Counted from the first letter of the stretch, positions 17,656 to 27,095 are shown. The stretch is 64,000 nucleotides of DNA from CAVTQZ01 sp963737015 (GCA_963737015.1 CAVTQZ010000001.1:1116001-1180000), one strand, 5' to 3'. The notes: generated by a model from the letters alone, not told the origin. A program made the numbers and translations.

Positions 17656-18465
17656 ATGAGATCGCTACCCCGGTCGGTCGCGGCACGGGGAAGAATCGCG
17701 AACGTTTCCTGGCGGCGGTTCGGCCGTCTGCTTCCAGATCGACGTATCCGGCTCCGAGGTCGTGACGGAGTCATGTATCTGAATCTGCACGAGTCCCCAA
17801 TGATGGTGGCACGAGCCCTCCGCGTTTATGAGTACTGGAACATGCAAACGATCGAGCGGATACTTCGCCCCGGCATGACGGCCATCGACGTCGGTGCGAA
17901 CGCTGGGGACTATTCGTTGCTCTTCGCACGTGCGGTCGGGCCGCATGGGCGCGTGATCGCCTTCGAGCCCGACCCCGCCAACATGACCTGGCTCCGGCGA
18001 ACCCTGGAGGCGAATCACCTTATGCATGTAGAGGCACTCCCCCTCGCGCTTGCAACAGAACGGGGAGCCGCGATGTTCTTCCCCGGCGAGAAGTCGGGAT
18101 GGGGGACGCTCGGCCGCAAGGACGCCAACAGCGTTGCTTCGAGGCGCACGCCCTTCAAAGTCGATACGACGACCCTCGATCACATGGTGTCCGACCTTGA
18201 CGTCGACGACGCGGACGTCCTGAAGATCGATGTCGAAGGCGGGGACCTCGAGGTGCTCGAAGGCGGTCGCAGCTTTCTCAGGACCTCTGAGCGTCTGCAC
18301 CTACTCCTAGATGTTGACAAAGACCTCACCGCAGACTCGCGGGGAAGGATGCTCGAGTTGTTGCGGGAGGTCGGTTTCTCGGTCTATCGGGTTGGACCGA
18401 CGCTCACTCCCATAAGAGAGCTTGTGGGCGGCGCGTCCGTGATCGCCTGGAAGTCGCCAGCCTAG
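17656..18465 (+). CDS. FkbM family SAM-dependent methyltransferase
   Basis: A 269-residue methyltransferase. The SAM-binding loop AIDVGANAGDYSLLFA is at about residues 73-88, the acidic residue that contacts SAM is in VIAFEPDPAN, and the FkbM-type signature LKIDVEGGDLEVLEG is at about 190-205. FkbM proteins O-methylate sugars and other small molecules, often in surface polysaccharide pathways; the substrate here is not predictable. It is the only plus-strand gene in this part of the core block, so it is probably a later insertion. Confidence 0.88.
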   Translation: MRSLPRSVAARGRIANVSWRRFGRLLPDRRIRLRGRDGVMYLNLHESPMMVARALRVYEYWNMQTIERILRPGMTAIDVGANAGDYSLLFARAVGPHGRVIAFEPDPANMTWLRRTLEANHLMHVEALPLALATERGAAMFFPGEKSGWGTLGRKDANSVASRRTPFKVDTTTLDHMVSDLDVDDADVLKIDVEGGDLEVLEGGRSFLRTSERLHLLLDVDKDLTADSRGRMLELLREVGFSVYRVGPTLTPIRELVGGASVIAWKSPA

Positions 18466-18506
18466 GACTCCGCATGGCAGACACAACTCGGATTACGAGG
18501 TCGCGT

Positions 18507-20918
18507 CTACTCCTGGCGCAGGACCAACGCGGGACGCGAACGCGCAGAGGCGAAAGCGGCGCCGAGCGAAAGCAGGTTGGCGACGACGATCACCCCGACC
18601 GCGAGGACGAGGGCCGCTAGCACCGGTATGACTGGCTCGGGGACGACACCGAGGTTCGTAGCGAACGCGCGCCATACCAGTTGACCGAGCGCAGCCCCGA
18701 CGGGCACTCCGATCACAGTCCCTACAAGCGCGACCGAGGTCGCCTGCCATGCCACGACCGCGCCCGCTTGGTGGCGAACGAAGCCGAGGGCCTTGAGCAG
18801 TGCAACGTCACGGCGCCTGCGCGCCAGGCTGACCACCAAAACGTGGACCAGCGTGGCGGCACCGAACAGGGTGAGGACGATACCGAGTATGAGCGGGAAG
18901 TTGACGGCCTGACCGAAGCTCACGAGGTTCGAGGGAGTCTCGGGGATTATGGCTGTATCGGGGTTCTCGCGCGGAAGCCGGTTGACCGTCGCCCGCCCGG
19001 CGGCATCGTTGCGGACTCCCACCAGCACGACATAGTTGTTTCGTTGCTCGATTGCGCTCCTGCATTGAGCGGCCGATGCGGGCACCTGACACTGAGCGTC
19101 GATGAGGCCCGGGATCGTGAAGATCGCTCCGACATTTAGTCCCACGGCTCCGAAGTCCGGTGGATAAGAGGCAGTACCCACGACGCGGAAAGTCGAGTTG
19201 GCATCACCGCCCTGTGATTGAGGGATGCTCACACGCACGATGGAACCGACACGCGCCTTGGTCTCCTGCATCGTCTTCACACCGAGCGCGACCTCACGAG
19301 GACCCGTGGGCAAGCGGCCGTTCACCGATGACACGAGCACCTTGCCGCGAATCGCTTGTCCGGCGATCGCGTCCGTGGCGACTCCGTTGATCTTCACTGA
19401 GCCCGAGCCCGTGCCAAGGGTTATCGCTGTGACGTTTCGGTTGTCCTCGAGCTGACTCGTTATCTCGTTGGCCTGCGCAGGGCCTGGCCCGTTCAGGTTG
19501 TTGAACCAGAGCTGAAAGGACTGCCCGTACAGACGGGGAGTTGCGAGAAGATGCGAGAGACTCGTCCCAAAGACAACGGTGCCGCACAGAGCTGCCACCG
19601 CGAGGATGCTTCCGAGCAGAGCGGTCCCAACCGGCACGGCGCTTGCCCCCTGCCCGCGCTCGAGAGCGCGCCGAACCCCGATGCCGGCAGTGACGGGGAC
19701 TCTGGCCGACGACAGAATCGTCGACAGGGCTGCCGAACGAGGCAGTGACACCTCGACGGAGCGGCGCCGAAGCGTGCGGGCCTCCCTCACGGCCGGCCAG
19801 ATCCCCAACAGCCCGACTACCACGACCACAATCAGCACACCCACCCCAAGGACCAAACCGTCGAGGTAGAGACCGGATGACGGCTCGGCTATTCGCGCCT
19901 CTCCGAGGGGGGTGAGCGGCGAAAGGAGGAACGCAAGGAGGAAGCTGCCGGCGGCACCCATCACGGCGATGACGAGGGCCCTCAGGATGCCGAGCACCGC
20001 CAGCTGGCGGTGCTCTAGACCGACAGCCCCAAGGGTTCGGTAGGTCTCGCGTTCGACGATGGCCTCCCGGCTCAGGGCCTGCGCCACGACGAGGAGCCCC
20101 CCCATGCCCGTGAGTCCTGCGAGCAACCACCAGCCGACGGCCTGAGGGTGGATCGCCGAGATGACCGCGCTGGCGAGCAGCTGGGCGCCCTGCCCCTGCG
20201 CGCCCAGGGCCCTCACGGCCGCGTCGAAACGCGGCAGGTCGGCAGCGCCGTGACGCAGCCGCACCGTGTACGCGCTGAACACGAGCGTCTGAGGGTTCAC
20301 GGCTCGAGCGAACGCGGGTGTGGCCAGTACCTCGTAGGACGGGGTTCCCAACGAAGGAAAGTCGTTCTCGTTCGCCTCGATGCCGACCACGTGCAGATCC
20401 ACCGTGGGCCCTGTCGCCGGGCCCGTGGCGTTCTGTTCAGCTTGCGCTGCGGTGTAGATCGGCACGCGGAGCACCGATCCGACCTCCACGCCGTAGTCGT
20501 GCTGGAGACCGAACGAGGCGAGGACCTCGTTGGCAGAGCTGTCGACGGGCATGCGCCCGGACACCAGTTTCGCGAAGTGCGGCAACTGCGCGGGAGCAAC
20601 CTCGAAGATGGCGAAGTCGTTTCCCGAGAGATAGCGCTTGCATCCGCACTCCGGCGTGCCACTGGCCGGGATCTTCACGTCGATGACGCTCTTGACCCCG
20701 GGGAGCTTTTCGATCGCCGGAATTGGCTGCCCGGAGTAGACGAAGGTGTCGTAGCCGTACTGAGCCAGAAATCGCGGGAACGCGGTCGCGGTCCGCCTCC
20801 CCGCCACCGCCGCGGCCAGCACCAAGCCGCCCACGACCGCGACGAGCATCGCCAGGGTCAGCCACGAACGCCACCGGTTGCGCAGCTCCGAGCGAAGGAC
20901 GAACCAGATGACGGCCAA
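18507..20918 (-). CDS. Large FtsX-family ABC transporter permease
   Basis: An 803-residue membrane protein with two FtsX-type permease repeats. An N-terminal helix (about 18-40) precedes a long extracytoplasmic domain, three helices in the middle (about 265-380), a second extracytoplasmic domain, and three C-terminal helices (about 680-795). The arrangement is that of lipoprotein or peptide export/remodelling permeases. No ATPase gene lies next to it, so the partner must be elsewhere. The frame begins with TTG at 20918, preceded by an AGGGGGG ribosome-binding stretch. Confidence 0.85.
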   Translation of the reverse strand: MAVIWFVLRSELRNRWRSWLTLAMLVAVVGGLVLAAAVAGRRTATAFPRFLAQYGYDTFVYSGQPIPAIEKLPGVKSVIDVKIPASGTPECGCKRYLSGNDFAIFEVAPAQLPHFAKLVSGRMPVDSSANEVLASFGLQHDYGVEVGSVLRVPIYTAAQAEQNATGPATGPTVDLHVVGIEANENDFPSLGTPSYEVLATPAFARAVNPQTLVFSAYTVRLRHGAADLPRFDAAVRALGAQGQGAQLLASAVISAIHPQAVGWWLLAGLTGMGGLLVVAQALSREAIVERETYRTLGAVGLEHRQLAVLGILRALVIAVMGAAGSFLLAFLLSPLTPLGEARIAEPSSGLYLDGLVLGVGVLIVVVVVGLLGIWPAVREARTLRRRSVEVSLPRSAALSTILSSARVPVTAGIGVRRALERGQGASAVPVGTALLGSILAVAALCGTVVFGTSLSHLLATPRLYGQSFQLWFNNLNGPGPAQANEITSQLEDNRNVTAITLGTGSGSVKINGVATDAIAGQAIRGKVLVSSVNGRLPTGPREVALGVKTMQETKARVGSIVRVSIPQSQGGDANSTFRVVGTASYPPDFGAVGLNVGAIFTIPGLIDAQCQVPASAAQCRSAIEQRNNYVVLVGVRNDAAGRATVNRLPRENPDTAIIPETPSNLVSFGQAVNFPLILGIVLTLFGAATLVHVLVVSLARRRRDVALLKALGFVRHQAGAVVAWQATSVALVGTVIGVPVGAALGQLVWRAFATNLGVVPEPVIPVLAALVLAVGVIVVANLLSLGAAFASARSRPALVLRQE

Positions 20919-21084
20919 GGAGCCCCCCTACTCTCCTTCTACGAGCCAAATTGTGACCAAAGAGGATCACCGATCCAAGGGGGCCAACACGTGTCTGGTC
21001 CTCGTGTACCGAAGGCTGTCCTTGGCCGACCCCCCGACAGGTCCGACCATTTAGCTACGAACCGGACTGGAGCAGACTTAGTTC

Positions 21085-21473
21085 ATGATCATCAACATGC
21101 GCGAGGCCAGGACCCACCTGTCCCGGCTGGTCGAGAAGGCGGCAGCCGGGCACGAGGTGATCATCGGCAAGGCAAGATCGCTGATCCCGACAACCTCGTA
21201 ACGGTGAGCGCCGCGAGCGTGTGGGAGATCTCCATCAAGACAGCACTCGGAAAGCTCCGTGCTCCCCGGTCCATCATCGGCGAGGTGGAGCGAAATGGCT
21301 TCGAGCCACTGCCGATCAGCTTGCATCACGCCGAGAGAGCAGGGGCGCTCCCTGACCTTCATCGAGATCCAATCGACCGGATGCTCGTTGCTCAGGCGCA
21401 AATGGAGAATAGGACGCTGGTTGCCAGAGACCGAATCTTCGAATCCTATGACGTCGACGTATTGAACTGTTGA
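21085..21473 (+). pseudogene. VapBC-type toxin-antitoxin remnant with an internal deletion
   Basis: An ATG at 21085 opens a Phd/YefM-like antitoxin start (MIINMREARTHLSRLVEKA...GHEVIIG) that stops after 38 codons. In an overlapping frame, from about 21164, the sequence is the C-terminal two thirds of a PIN-domain toxin (ADPDNLVTVSAASVWEISIK, DPIDRMLVAQAQ, LVARDRIFESYDV), ending at 21473. The antitoxin end and the toxin start, including the first catalytic Asp, are missing. One internal deletion explains both. The tail overlaps the end of patA on the other strand by 28 bases. Confidence 0.8.
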
Positions 21474-22393
21474 ACAGACGCTGGCCCCGTCGATACCAAG
21501 TCACTGGGCCAGTTCGGCTGGAAGGCGTACCACTGCTCGGGCGCGCGACGTATGAGGTCCTCCAATGCGTACGCCATCTCCTGTGTCACCCGTGTCACGT
21601 CGTCGCGCAACGACCCGGTACGCCGGATGTCGAGCGGCGGGAGGATCACAGCCGCGTGCTGTTTGCGCGGACGGCTGTAGACGGCGGTCGGCAGGATCGC
21701 TGCTCCCGTACGCAGCGCGAGCGTGGCCGGGCCCCCCGGAAGCCGTGTCCTCTCTCCGAAGAACTCGACCTCCACCCCGTTGCCGAGGATGTCGCGGTCA
21801 CAGAGGAGCCCGACGAGCTTCCCGGCTCGCAATGTCCGCAGCAGAACCGTCCCCACGTCCGGCCCGAGTGGCACGATCGTGAGCCCCATGGCCTCGCGCT
21901 GAGTCACGAACCAGTCGTACAGGCGCCGCGGCTCGACAGGTTCGGCGACGCTCGTCATGGGATATCCCTGCAGCGCCAACCACGTCCCTCCCCACTCCCA
22001 AGTACCGACGTGGGGCAACGCCATGATCACGCCTTTGCCGCGCTCCATGTTCTCGACGAGGTACTCGTAGCCGGACTCGACCGACATGCGGTCCCGTACG
22101 AGCTGTGGGTCGGTGGTCGGCAGACGCGAACCTTCGAGCCAGTAGCGGGCGTACTCCTTGAACGCGCGCCGTGTCCAGGTGCGAGCCTCGTCATCGCCGA
22201 CAGGTCGACCGAGGACCCGCCCGACGTTTCGCGCGTAAATAGTTCGGGTCTTGCGGCGTCCGAGCCAGAATCCGAAGCCGAACGCGGCAGCCCCGACATC
22301 TGCGAGCGGCTCAGGAAGCGTGCGCATCACCGCGGCCAGGTCGTGGTACGTGTGGTACACCGCGGACGAACGAAGAGTGCTCTCGGAGCGCAC
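21446..22393 (-). CDS. patA: PatA-like lysophospholipid acyltransferase (PIM acyltransferase)
   Basis: A 315-residue LpxL/HtrB-type acyltransferase. The catalytic HxxxxE motif is seen in MALPHVGTWEWGGTWLA at about residues 125-141, with downstream family features GLLCDRDILGNGVEVEFFG and FQPNWP. In Actinobacteria the enzyme next to pgsA and pimA acylates the mannose of phosphatidylinositol mannosides on the inner membrane leaflet. Its gene follows pgsA by about 160 bases. Its end is overlapped convergently by the VapC remnant. Confidence 0.85.
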   Translation of the reverse strand: MRSESTLRSSAVYHTYHDLAAVMRTLPEPLADVGAAAFGFGFWLGRRKTRTIYARNVGRVLGRPVGDDEARTWTRRAFKEYARYWLEGSRLPTTDPQLVRDRMSVESGYEYLVENMERGKGVIMALPHVGTWEWGGTWLALQGYPMTSVAEPVEPRRLYDWFVTQREAMGLTIVPLGPDVGTVLLRTLRAGKLVGLLCDRDILGNGVEVEFFGERTRLPGGPATLALRTGAAILPTAVYSRPRKQHAAVILPPLDIRRTGSLRDDVTRVTQEMAYALEDLIRRAPEQWYAFQPNWPSDLVSTGPASVQQFNTSTS

Positions 22394-22445
22394 CTCACCA
22401 GTGTTGCGGTTGAAGAGCCCCGGCCCACGGATTGTCGGAGGACCG

Positions 22446-22536
22446 TCAGCGGCCCCGAGATGGCCGGTCAGCAGGCGACGAGGAGCCGAGCGTCAGGAGG
22501 GCTCAGCGGCCCCGAGGAACGGCCCGTCAGCAGGGG
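22446..22536. repeat. Pair of direct repeats between pgsA and patA
   Basis: TCAGCGGCCCCGAG occurs at 22446-22459 and again at 22503-22516, each followed by a GTCAGCAGG-type string about 8 bases later. The copies lie in the short gap after the pgsA stop. A local duplication is the simplest explanation. Confidence 0.6.
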
Positions 22537-22552
22537 CCGAGCAGCGCCCGGC

Positions 22553-23524
22553 TCAGTCCCTGTCGGACCCGGGACGACTGGAGTGTCCCCCGACCCGCTC
22601 GTGGAGCCTCGTCCGCGCCTCCAGCACGGCGGCGCGCCGCTCGCGCCACGTCCGAAGACGCCTCTCCGACGACCGCCCGGCTCCGGCCGATGCCCCGGCA
22701 CCGAAGCCCGCACCATCACGCCGGACCAACCAGCGGTTGAGTGGCTCCCCCGCCCTGCGCCCGAACGCGGCGCGTACCCACGTCCCCTCACGGCCCTCGT
22801 GCTCGGCGGAGCGCTGAGCCGTGGCGTCACGCCACGCCCGCCAGCGGACGTCCGCACGCAGGTCGCGCCACCGTGCCACGCGCGCCGTACGGACCCGCAT
22901 CGGCCACACCCGGGGGTCCGGCCGCACAGGACCCTCGGCTTCCTGCCAGGTACGCACGAAGCGCCCCACCGCGGTCAGGGTGATCAGACCGAAGAAGACC
23001 CACAGGGCTGGAACGAAGGCAGCGGCGGTCACGCTCCCGGCGAGGAAGCAGACGCCCAAGAGGATGAAGCGCTCGGCCCGTTCCATGAGGCCACCGCCGC
23101 CCGCGGACAGCCCGAGCAGCTCCGCCTTGGCGCGCTCGTAGGAGACGAGAGAGGTCATCGCGACGATGGCGAACGGAAGGACCACCATCGTGCCGTGGTG
23201 ACGCACGGCGAGGTACCAGGCGACGCCGCCGTACATGAAGGCGTCGGATATACGGTCCGCCACGGAGTCGAAGAACGCCCCGCGCACAGAAGCCGTGCCC
23301 GAGGCCTTCGCCACCGGGCCGTCGAAGAGATCCGGAAGACCGGTGGCGAACAACATCCCGATCGCGATCACGAGATGCCCGCTGCCCACCACGACTGCGG
23401 TCAGAGCGGACATCGCCAGGCCGAAGACGGTGAGAACGTCGGCGTTTATGTGAGCACGGACAAGCGCTCTGCCGACCGGCTTGGTGGTTCGGTCCACGGC
23501 GTGACGCCAACGACCGTCGAACAT
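22553..23524 (-). CDS. pgsA: CDP-alcohol phosphatidyltransferase (PIP-synthase-like PgsA)
   Basis: A membrane enzyme that joins a CDP-diacylglycerol to an alcohol; in this position most likely inositol phosphate, making phosphatidylinositol phosphate. The 323-residue product from ATG 23524 has the CDP-alcohol signature LFDGPVAKASG...RGAFFDSVADR at about residues 65-92. All the acidic residues are present, but a Lys stands where the motif usually has Arg. Multiple membrane helices follow. After about residue 205 there is an Arg/Ala-rich cytoplasmic tail of more than 100 residues. The open frame runs further upstream but through repeats, so the ATG at 23524 is preferred. Confidence 0.85.
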   Translation of the reverse strand: MFDGRWRHAVDRTTKPVGRALVRAHINADVLTVFGLAMSALTAVVVGSGHLVIAIGMLFATGLPDLFDGPVAKASGTASVRGAFFDSVADRISDAFMYGGVAWYLAVRHHGTMVVLPFAIVAMTSLVSYERAKAELLGLSAGGGGLMERAERFILLGVCFLAGSVTAAAFVPALWVFFGLITLTAVGRFVRTWQEAEGPVRPDPRVWPMRVRTARVARWRDLRADVRWRAWRDATAQRSAEHEGREGTWVRAAFGRRAGEPLNRWLVRRDGAGFGAGASAGAGRSSERRLRTWRERRAAVLEARTRLHERVGGHSSRPGSDRD

Positions 23525-23606
23525 CGCTAGAGGTTCCTCCAGGGGGTTGTCCACCAGTTTACCCGGGGCACCTCGGAAAAACCTGGGAAAACCGCCGCCC
23601 TCGACC

Positions 23607-23656
23607 CGACCCCGGCTCCCCGTAACCGCCCGACCCCGACCCCGGCTCCCCGTAAC
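23607..23656. repeat. Two tandem 20-base repeats upstream of pgsA
   Basis: CGACCCCGGCTCCCCGTAAC occurs at 23607-23626 and 23637-23656, a 30-base period. The copies lie between the divergent pgsA and EF-G-like genes and could affect either promoter. Confidence 0.7.
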
Positions 23657-23803
23657 AGCCTCCTGACTACTAACAGCGACGCCGGTAGGCTTCGTCCGCA
23701 CTGGGGAACTCGCACGATGAAACGGTTCGAGGCGCCACGCAATAGCCGATAGCAACGCACACGCAAACCGACACTCGAGAACTCGAGAAGGGGAGGACCG
23801 CCG

Positions 23804-25879
23804 GTGGCGAGCTATCCACCGTCACAGATCCGCAACGTCGCCCTGGTGGGGCACAACGGCGCCGGGAAGACCACCGTGGCGGAGGCCCTGTTGTTCAGCT
23901 CGGGTGCGACCACGCGACAGGGGAAGGTGGAGGACGGCTCGACCGTCTGCGACTTCGACCCCGAGGAGCAGAAGCGGCAGATGTCGCTCTCGATGTCGCT
24001 CGCTCCCTTCACGGTGAAGGCGCCCGACGGCAGCGCCACGAAGGTCAACCTGATCGACACCCCCGGATACGCCGACTTCTTCTCGGAGGTGCGCGCCGCT
24101 CTCAGTGTCGCTGACCTCGCGCTCATCGTCGTGAGCGCGGTCGAGGGCGTCGAGGCCCAGACCGAGGCCGCCTGGCGGCTCGCTGCCGAGCTCGGTCTCC
24201 CCCGCCTCGTCCTCGTGAACAAGCTCGACCGGGAGCGTGCGAGTTTCGACCGCACCCTCGCACAGCTGCGCGACACCTTCGGAGCCGGCGTCGCGCCCCT
24301 CGAGCTCCCCGTGGGTGAGGAGCACGACTTCAAGGGCATCGCCGACCTCCTCACGGACAACGCGATCTTCTACGACAACGGGTCCTCCCACACAGGGCCG
24401 ATCCCCGACGACCTAGCGGATCTCGAACACCAGGTTCGCGAGCAGCTCGTCGAGGGGATCGTGGTCGGCGACGACGCCCTCATGGAGCGCTACCTCGAGG
24501 GCGACGTCCCCTCCACCGAGGAGCTCGAGGCCACCCTCGCAAAGGGAGTGGCAGAGGCGACCGTCTTCCCCGTGGTCTGCGCCTCGGCGACGACGACCGT
24601 CGGGATCGACCGCCTCGCAAGCCTTCTCGCGGAGATAGCCCCCTCCCCCGACAAGCGCCCGGCGGTGAGGGTGAAGGCGGGAGACACCGAGCAGGCGGTC
24701 TCCCCCGACCCCGCCGCCCAGCCTCTCGCCCGGGTCTTCAAGACGATCTCCGACCCCTACGTCGGCAAGATCTCGCTCCTGCGGATCCTCTCGGGCACCA
24801 TCCGCCCCGACACCGTCCTCACGAACCCGCGCACTCACTCCGACGAGCGCCTCCACGTCCTGCAGGTCCTTCGGGGACGTGAGACGGAGCCCACCACCGA
24901 GGCGCAGGCGGGCGACATCGTGGCGGTGCCGAAGCTCTCGGACACCTCGACCGGCGACACCCTCGCCCCGAAGGGCACCCCGGTGACGGTCCCCTCCCCC
25001 GAGCCCGAACCCTCGCTGCTCGCTCTCGCGATCCGGCCGAAGTCGAAGGGCGACGAGGACAAGCTCATGACGGGCCTACACCGCCTCCAGGACGAGGACC
25101 CCGGCCTCTCGGTCGAGCGCGTCGACGAGACGCACCAGACGATCCTGCGGGGCACGGGCGAGACCCATCTCTCCGTCACCACCGAGCGCCTGCAGCGCAA
25201 GTTCGGCGTCGAGGTGGAGACCGAGGAGGTGCTCGTCGCCTACCGCGAGACGATCTCCAAGCAGGCCGAGGCCGAGGGCAAGTACAAGAAGCAGACGGGA
25301 GGACACGGCCAGTTCGGTGTGGCCTCCATCCGCATCGAGCCGCTCGAGCGCGGCGAGGGCTTCCATTTCGTCGACCAGATCGTCGGCGGCGCGATCCCGA
25401 AGCAGTACATACCGGCCGTCGAGAAGGGAGTGATGGAGGCGATGACGCAGGGGGGCGTCCACGGCTATCCGGTCGTCGACGTGGCGGTCACCCTCTTCGA
25501 CGGGAAGTTCCACTCCGTCGACTCCTCCGAGATGAGCTTCAAGATGGCGGGGTCGATCGCCTTCAAGGAGGCGATAGCGAACGCGGGCCCGGTCCTGCTC
25601 GAGCCCATCTCCCGCATCGAGGTCACCGTGCCGGCCCAGATGCAGGGCGACATCCTCGGCGACCTGAACTCACGGCGCGGGCGCGTCCAGGGCACCGACA
25701 CGCTCGAGGGCGGCTATCAGTCGGTCACCGCGCTCGTGCCGTCCTCCGAGATTCAGCGCTACGCCGTGGACCTGCGTTCGCTCACCGGCGGACGAGGCCG
25801 GTTCAGGGTCGAGCACGACCACTACGACGTCGTGCCACAGAACCTCGTCGACCGGTTGATGAAGGCGAAGGCCGGCTGA
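23804..25879 (+). CDS. EF-G-like translation factor GTPase
   Basis: A 691-residue EF-G paralog. The G domain shows GHNGAGKTT (P-loop, residues 15-23), DTPGYADF (G3) and NKLDRERASF (G4). Domains II-V follow, including GGHGQFGVAS and the C-terminal EF-G domain (DILGDLNSRRGRVQG, SLTGGRGRF). It is of the EF-G-like class often annotated FusA-like or EF-G2; those proteins are not the main translocase and their role is variable. The start is GTG at 23804 after GGGGAGGACC. The 3' end and downstream sequence recur as decayed copies at 34.4 and 37.4 kb. Confidence 0.92.
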   Translation: MASYPPSQIRNVALVGHNGAGKTTVAEALLFSSGATTRQGKVEDGSTVCDFDPEEQKRQMSLSMSLAPFTVKAPDGSATKVNLIDTPGYADFFSEVRAALSVADLALIVVSAVEGVEAQTEAAWRLAAELGLPRLVLVNKLDRERASFDRTLAQLRDTFGAGVAPLELPVGEEHDFKGIADLLTDNAIFYDNGSSHTGPIPDDLADLEHQVREQLVEGIVVGDDALMERYLEGDVPSTEELEATLAKGVAEATVFPVVCASATTTVGIDRLASLLAEIAPSPDKRPAVRVKAGDTEQAVSPDPAAQPLARVFKTISDPYVGKISLLRILSGTIRPDTVLTNPRTHSDERLHVLQVLRGRETEPTTEAQAGDIVAVPKLSDTSTGDTLAPKGTPVTVPSPEPEPSLLALAIRPKSKGDEDKLMTGLHRLQDEDPGLSVERVDETHQTILRGTGETHLSVTTERLQRKFGVEVETEEVLVAYRETISKQAEAEGKYKKQTGGHGQFGVASIRIEPLERGEGFHFVDQIVGGAIPKQYIPAVEKGVMEAMTQGGVHGYPVVDVAVTLFDGKFHSVDSSEMSFKMAGSIAFKEAIANAGPVLLEPISRIEVTVPAQMQGDILGDLNSRRGRVQGTDTLEGGYQSVTALVPSSEIQRYAVDLRSLTGGRGRFRVEHDHYDVVPQNLVDRLMKAKAG

Positions 25880-25963
25880 GCCTCAGGCTCTTGTAGTCCC
25901 GTCGGTGAGGACGAGTCGGCGAAGGTGCCTTCACGTCGGTCATCGGACACGGGCGGAACCCGC

Positions 25964-25981
25964 TTCAGCAAGCGACTGCGG
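25964..25981 (+). repeat. Left copy of an 18-base direct repeat at the island edge
   Basis: TTCAGCAAGCGACTGCGG is identical to 42653-42670 in the same orientation. The left copy overlaps the end of the MazF-like gene just after the EF-G-like gene; the right copy is inside the 3' end of the HIT gene. See the island finding. Confidence 0.6.
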
Positions 25982-26288
25982 CTCGTAGCGCTCTACAAGC
26001 CCGCGCCATGCGTTGTGGCGACAGGGTTGTAAGACGCCGGCGGAAATTCGACCTGGGCAACGTGTGCAGATTGTCGAACGACACGGCACAGTCAGATGGA
26101 ACGTTGTCCTCGCCCACAGTGAGCACCAACTCGGAGACGACACCGCGAACCGTCCGAGTCAGTGCCGCCACCACGACTCGGCCGATCCGGTCCGCAACGG
26201 GGTCTAGGGTCATGACTAGCACGGGCCGAGCCCGGCCCCCAGGAACTGCAGCGAACCAAATCTCACCTCGCTGCAAGGTCCCTCCCAT
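25965..26288 (-). CDS. MazF/PemK-like endoribonuclease toxin
   Basis: A 107-residue toxin of the PemK/MazF fold. The N-terminal RGEIWFAAVPGGRARPVLVMT and the central VVAALTRTVRGVVSEL, followed by VSFDNLHTLPRSNF, are the usual family landmarks, including the Arg and Ser/Thr of the active site. Such toxins cut mRNA at short motifs and are neutralised by the neighbouring antitoxin. The ATG at 26288 is used because the antitoxin frame ends at 26263, giving the 26-base overlap typical of these pairs; the longer open frame upstream is the antitoxin region. Confidence 0.88.
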   Translation of the reverse strand: MGGTLQRGEIWFAAVPGGRARPVLVMTLDPVADRIGRVVVAALTRTVRGVVSELVLTVGEDNVPSDCAVSFDNLHTLPRSNFRRRLTTLSPQRMARACRALRAAVAC

Positions 26289-26531
26289 CAGTCCACGTCG
26301 CCCAGTCGGACCAGTCTTCAGCCGGTCCCCACTCGTCGGCTTCGTCGAGAGCGATCTCGTCGACCGTAAAAGGCTGAGTCTCATAGGCGGCCGCATCCGC
26401 TTCCGCGGCCAGGCGGGCAAGGTGAGCGGCCAATGCCTCGCGCAGCAACTCGGACCGCTCAACCCCTAGTCGTTCGGCCCAACGGTCGGCTTCGGCGACG
26501 TCCTCGCACGAAAGCTCACCATGGTTGTCAT
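26263..26531 (-). CDS. MazE-like ribbon-helix-helix antitoxin, apparently frameshifted
   Basis: The intact frame (26263-26448) starts at MLREALAAHLARLA. In the same frame just upstream the sequence reads as a good antitoxin continuation (EDVAEADRWAERLGVERSE) but has no start codon. ATGs at 26522 and 26531 open MVSFRA in the neighbouring frame. A one-base deletion near 26505 would join them into a normal ribbon-helix-helix antitoxin (MVSFR...ADRWAERLG...LREAL) with an acidic toxin-binding end. If the break is real the antitoxin would be truncated and the toxin possibly uncontrolled. Confidence 0.7.
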
Positions 26532-26606
26532 ACCGTCAAGTCTAGTTCGTCATACATGAGACGTAGCCGATCTCAAAGAAGGCTTCCCGCTAGCCAGGGC
26601 GCGAGT

Positions 26607-27095
26607 TCACCGGCTGGAGCGAGCCTCTTCCCAATGGTCGGCCACCCCCCACTCGTTGGCCCAATACGACACGTACTCCTCGTCGATCGACGTCTGCGCG
26701 CGAAGGATGGATAAGACATCATCGCGGTCGCGCGGTCTCCAGGCGATGAGCTTGTGGACTATGACGTCCTCCGCGGTGATCACGTGGTCGACTGCTCGCT
26801 GGAGTGCTGTGCGCTGATAGTCCACGTTCGCCACCATCAAGTCGGCGACGATGTCTCTCCCTCGAACGAGAATGAGATGCGGAGGTTCTCCGGGATCCGA
26901 TACCTCGCGTACATGGAAACCTTCGTCACGAAATGCAGAGCTGACGCCAACAGAGCTGGCGACAAGGAGATCCAGATCGGTCGTGAGCCGAGGCCTGAGT
27001 CGGTAACGCAGAGCCGCTAATGCGCCGATCAACGCCCACTGGATCCCGAGCCGGTCAAGAACCTCGGCTATCGGCTCGAGCCATGCCTCGCTCAC
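26607..27095 (-). CDS. Nucleotidyltransferase-type toxin (AbiEii/MNT-like)
   Basis: A 162-residue member of the nucleotidyltransferase fold. The hallmark is LIGALAALRYRLRPRLTTDLDLLV, with the paired Asp of the metal site, then HLILVRGRDIVADLMVANVDYQ and ITAEDVIVHKLIAWRPRDRDDV. The AbiEii/DUF6036-type proteins act as toxins by transferring nucleotides to tRNA or other targets. It overlaps the upstream small gene by 41 bases, as expected for a toxin-antitoxin pair. A decayed paralog lies at about 29.8-30.2 kb. Confidence 0.82.
   Translation of the reverse strand: MSEAWLEPIAEVLDRLGIQWALIGALAALRYRLRPRLTTDLDLLVASSVGVSSAFRDEGFHVREVSDPGEPPHLILVRGRDIVADLMVANVDYQRTALQRAVDHVITAEDVIVHKLIAWRPRDRDDVLSILRAQTSIDEEYVSYWANEWGVADHWEEARSSR

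Noticed and set aside
20148..21090. First part of the long plus-strand frame reaching 21473
   Set aside because: It is antisense to the permease gene; only the last part (PIN-like) is meaningful.
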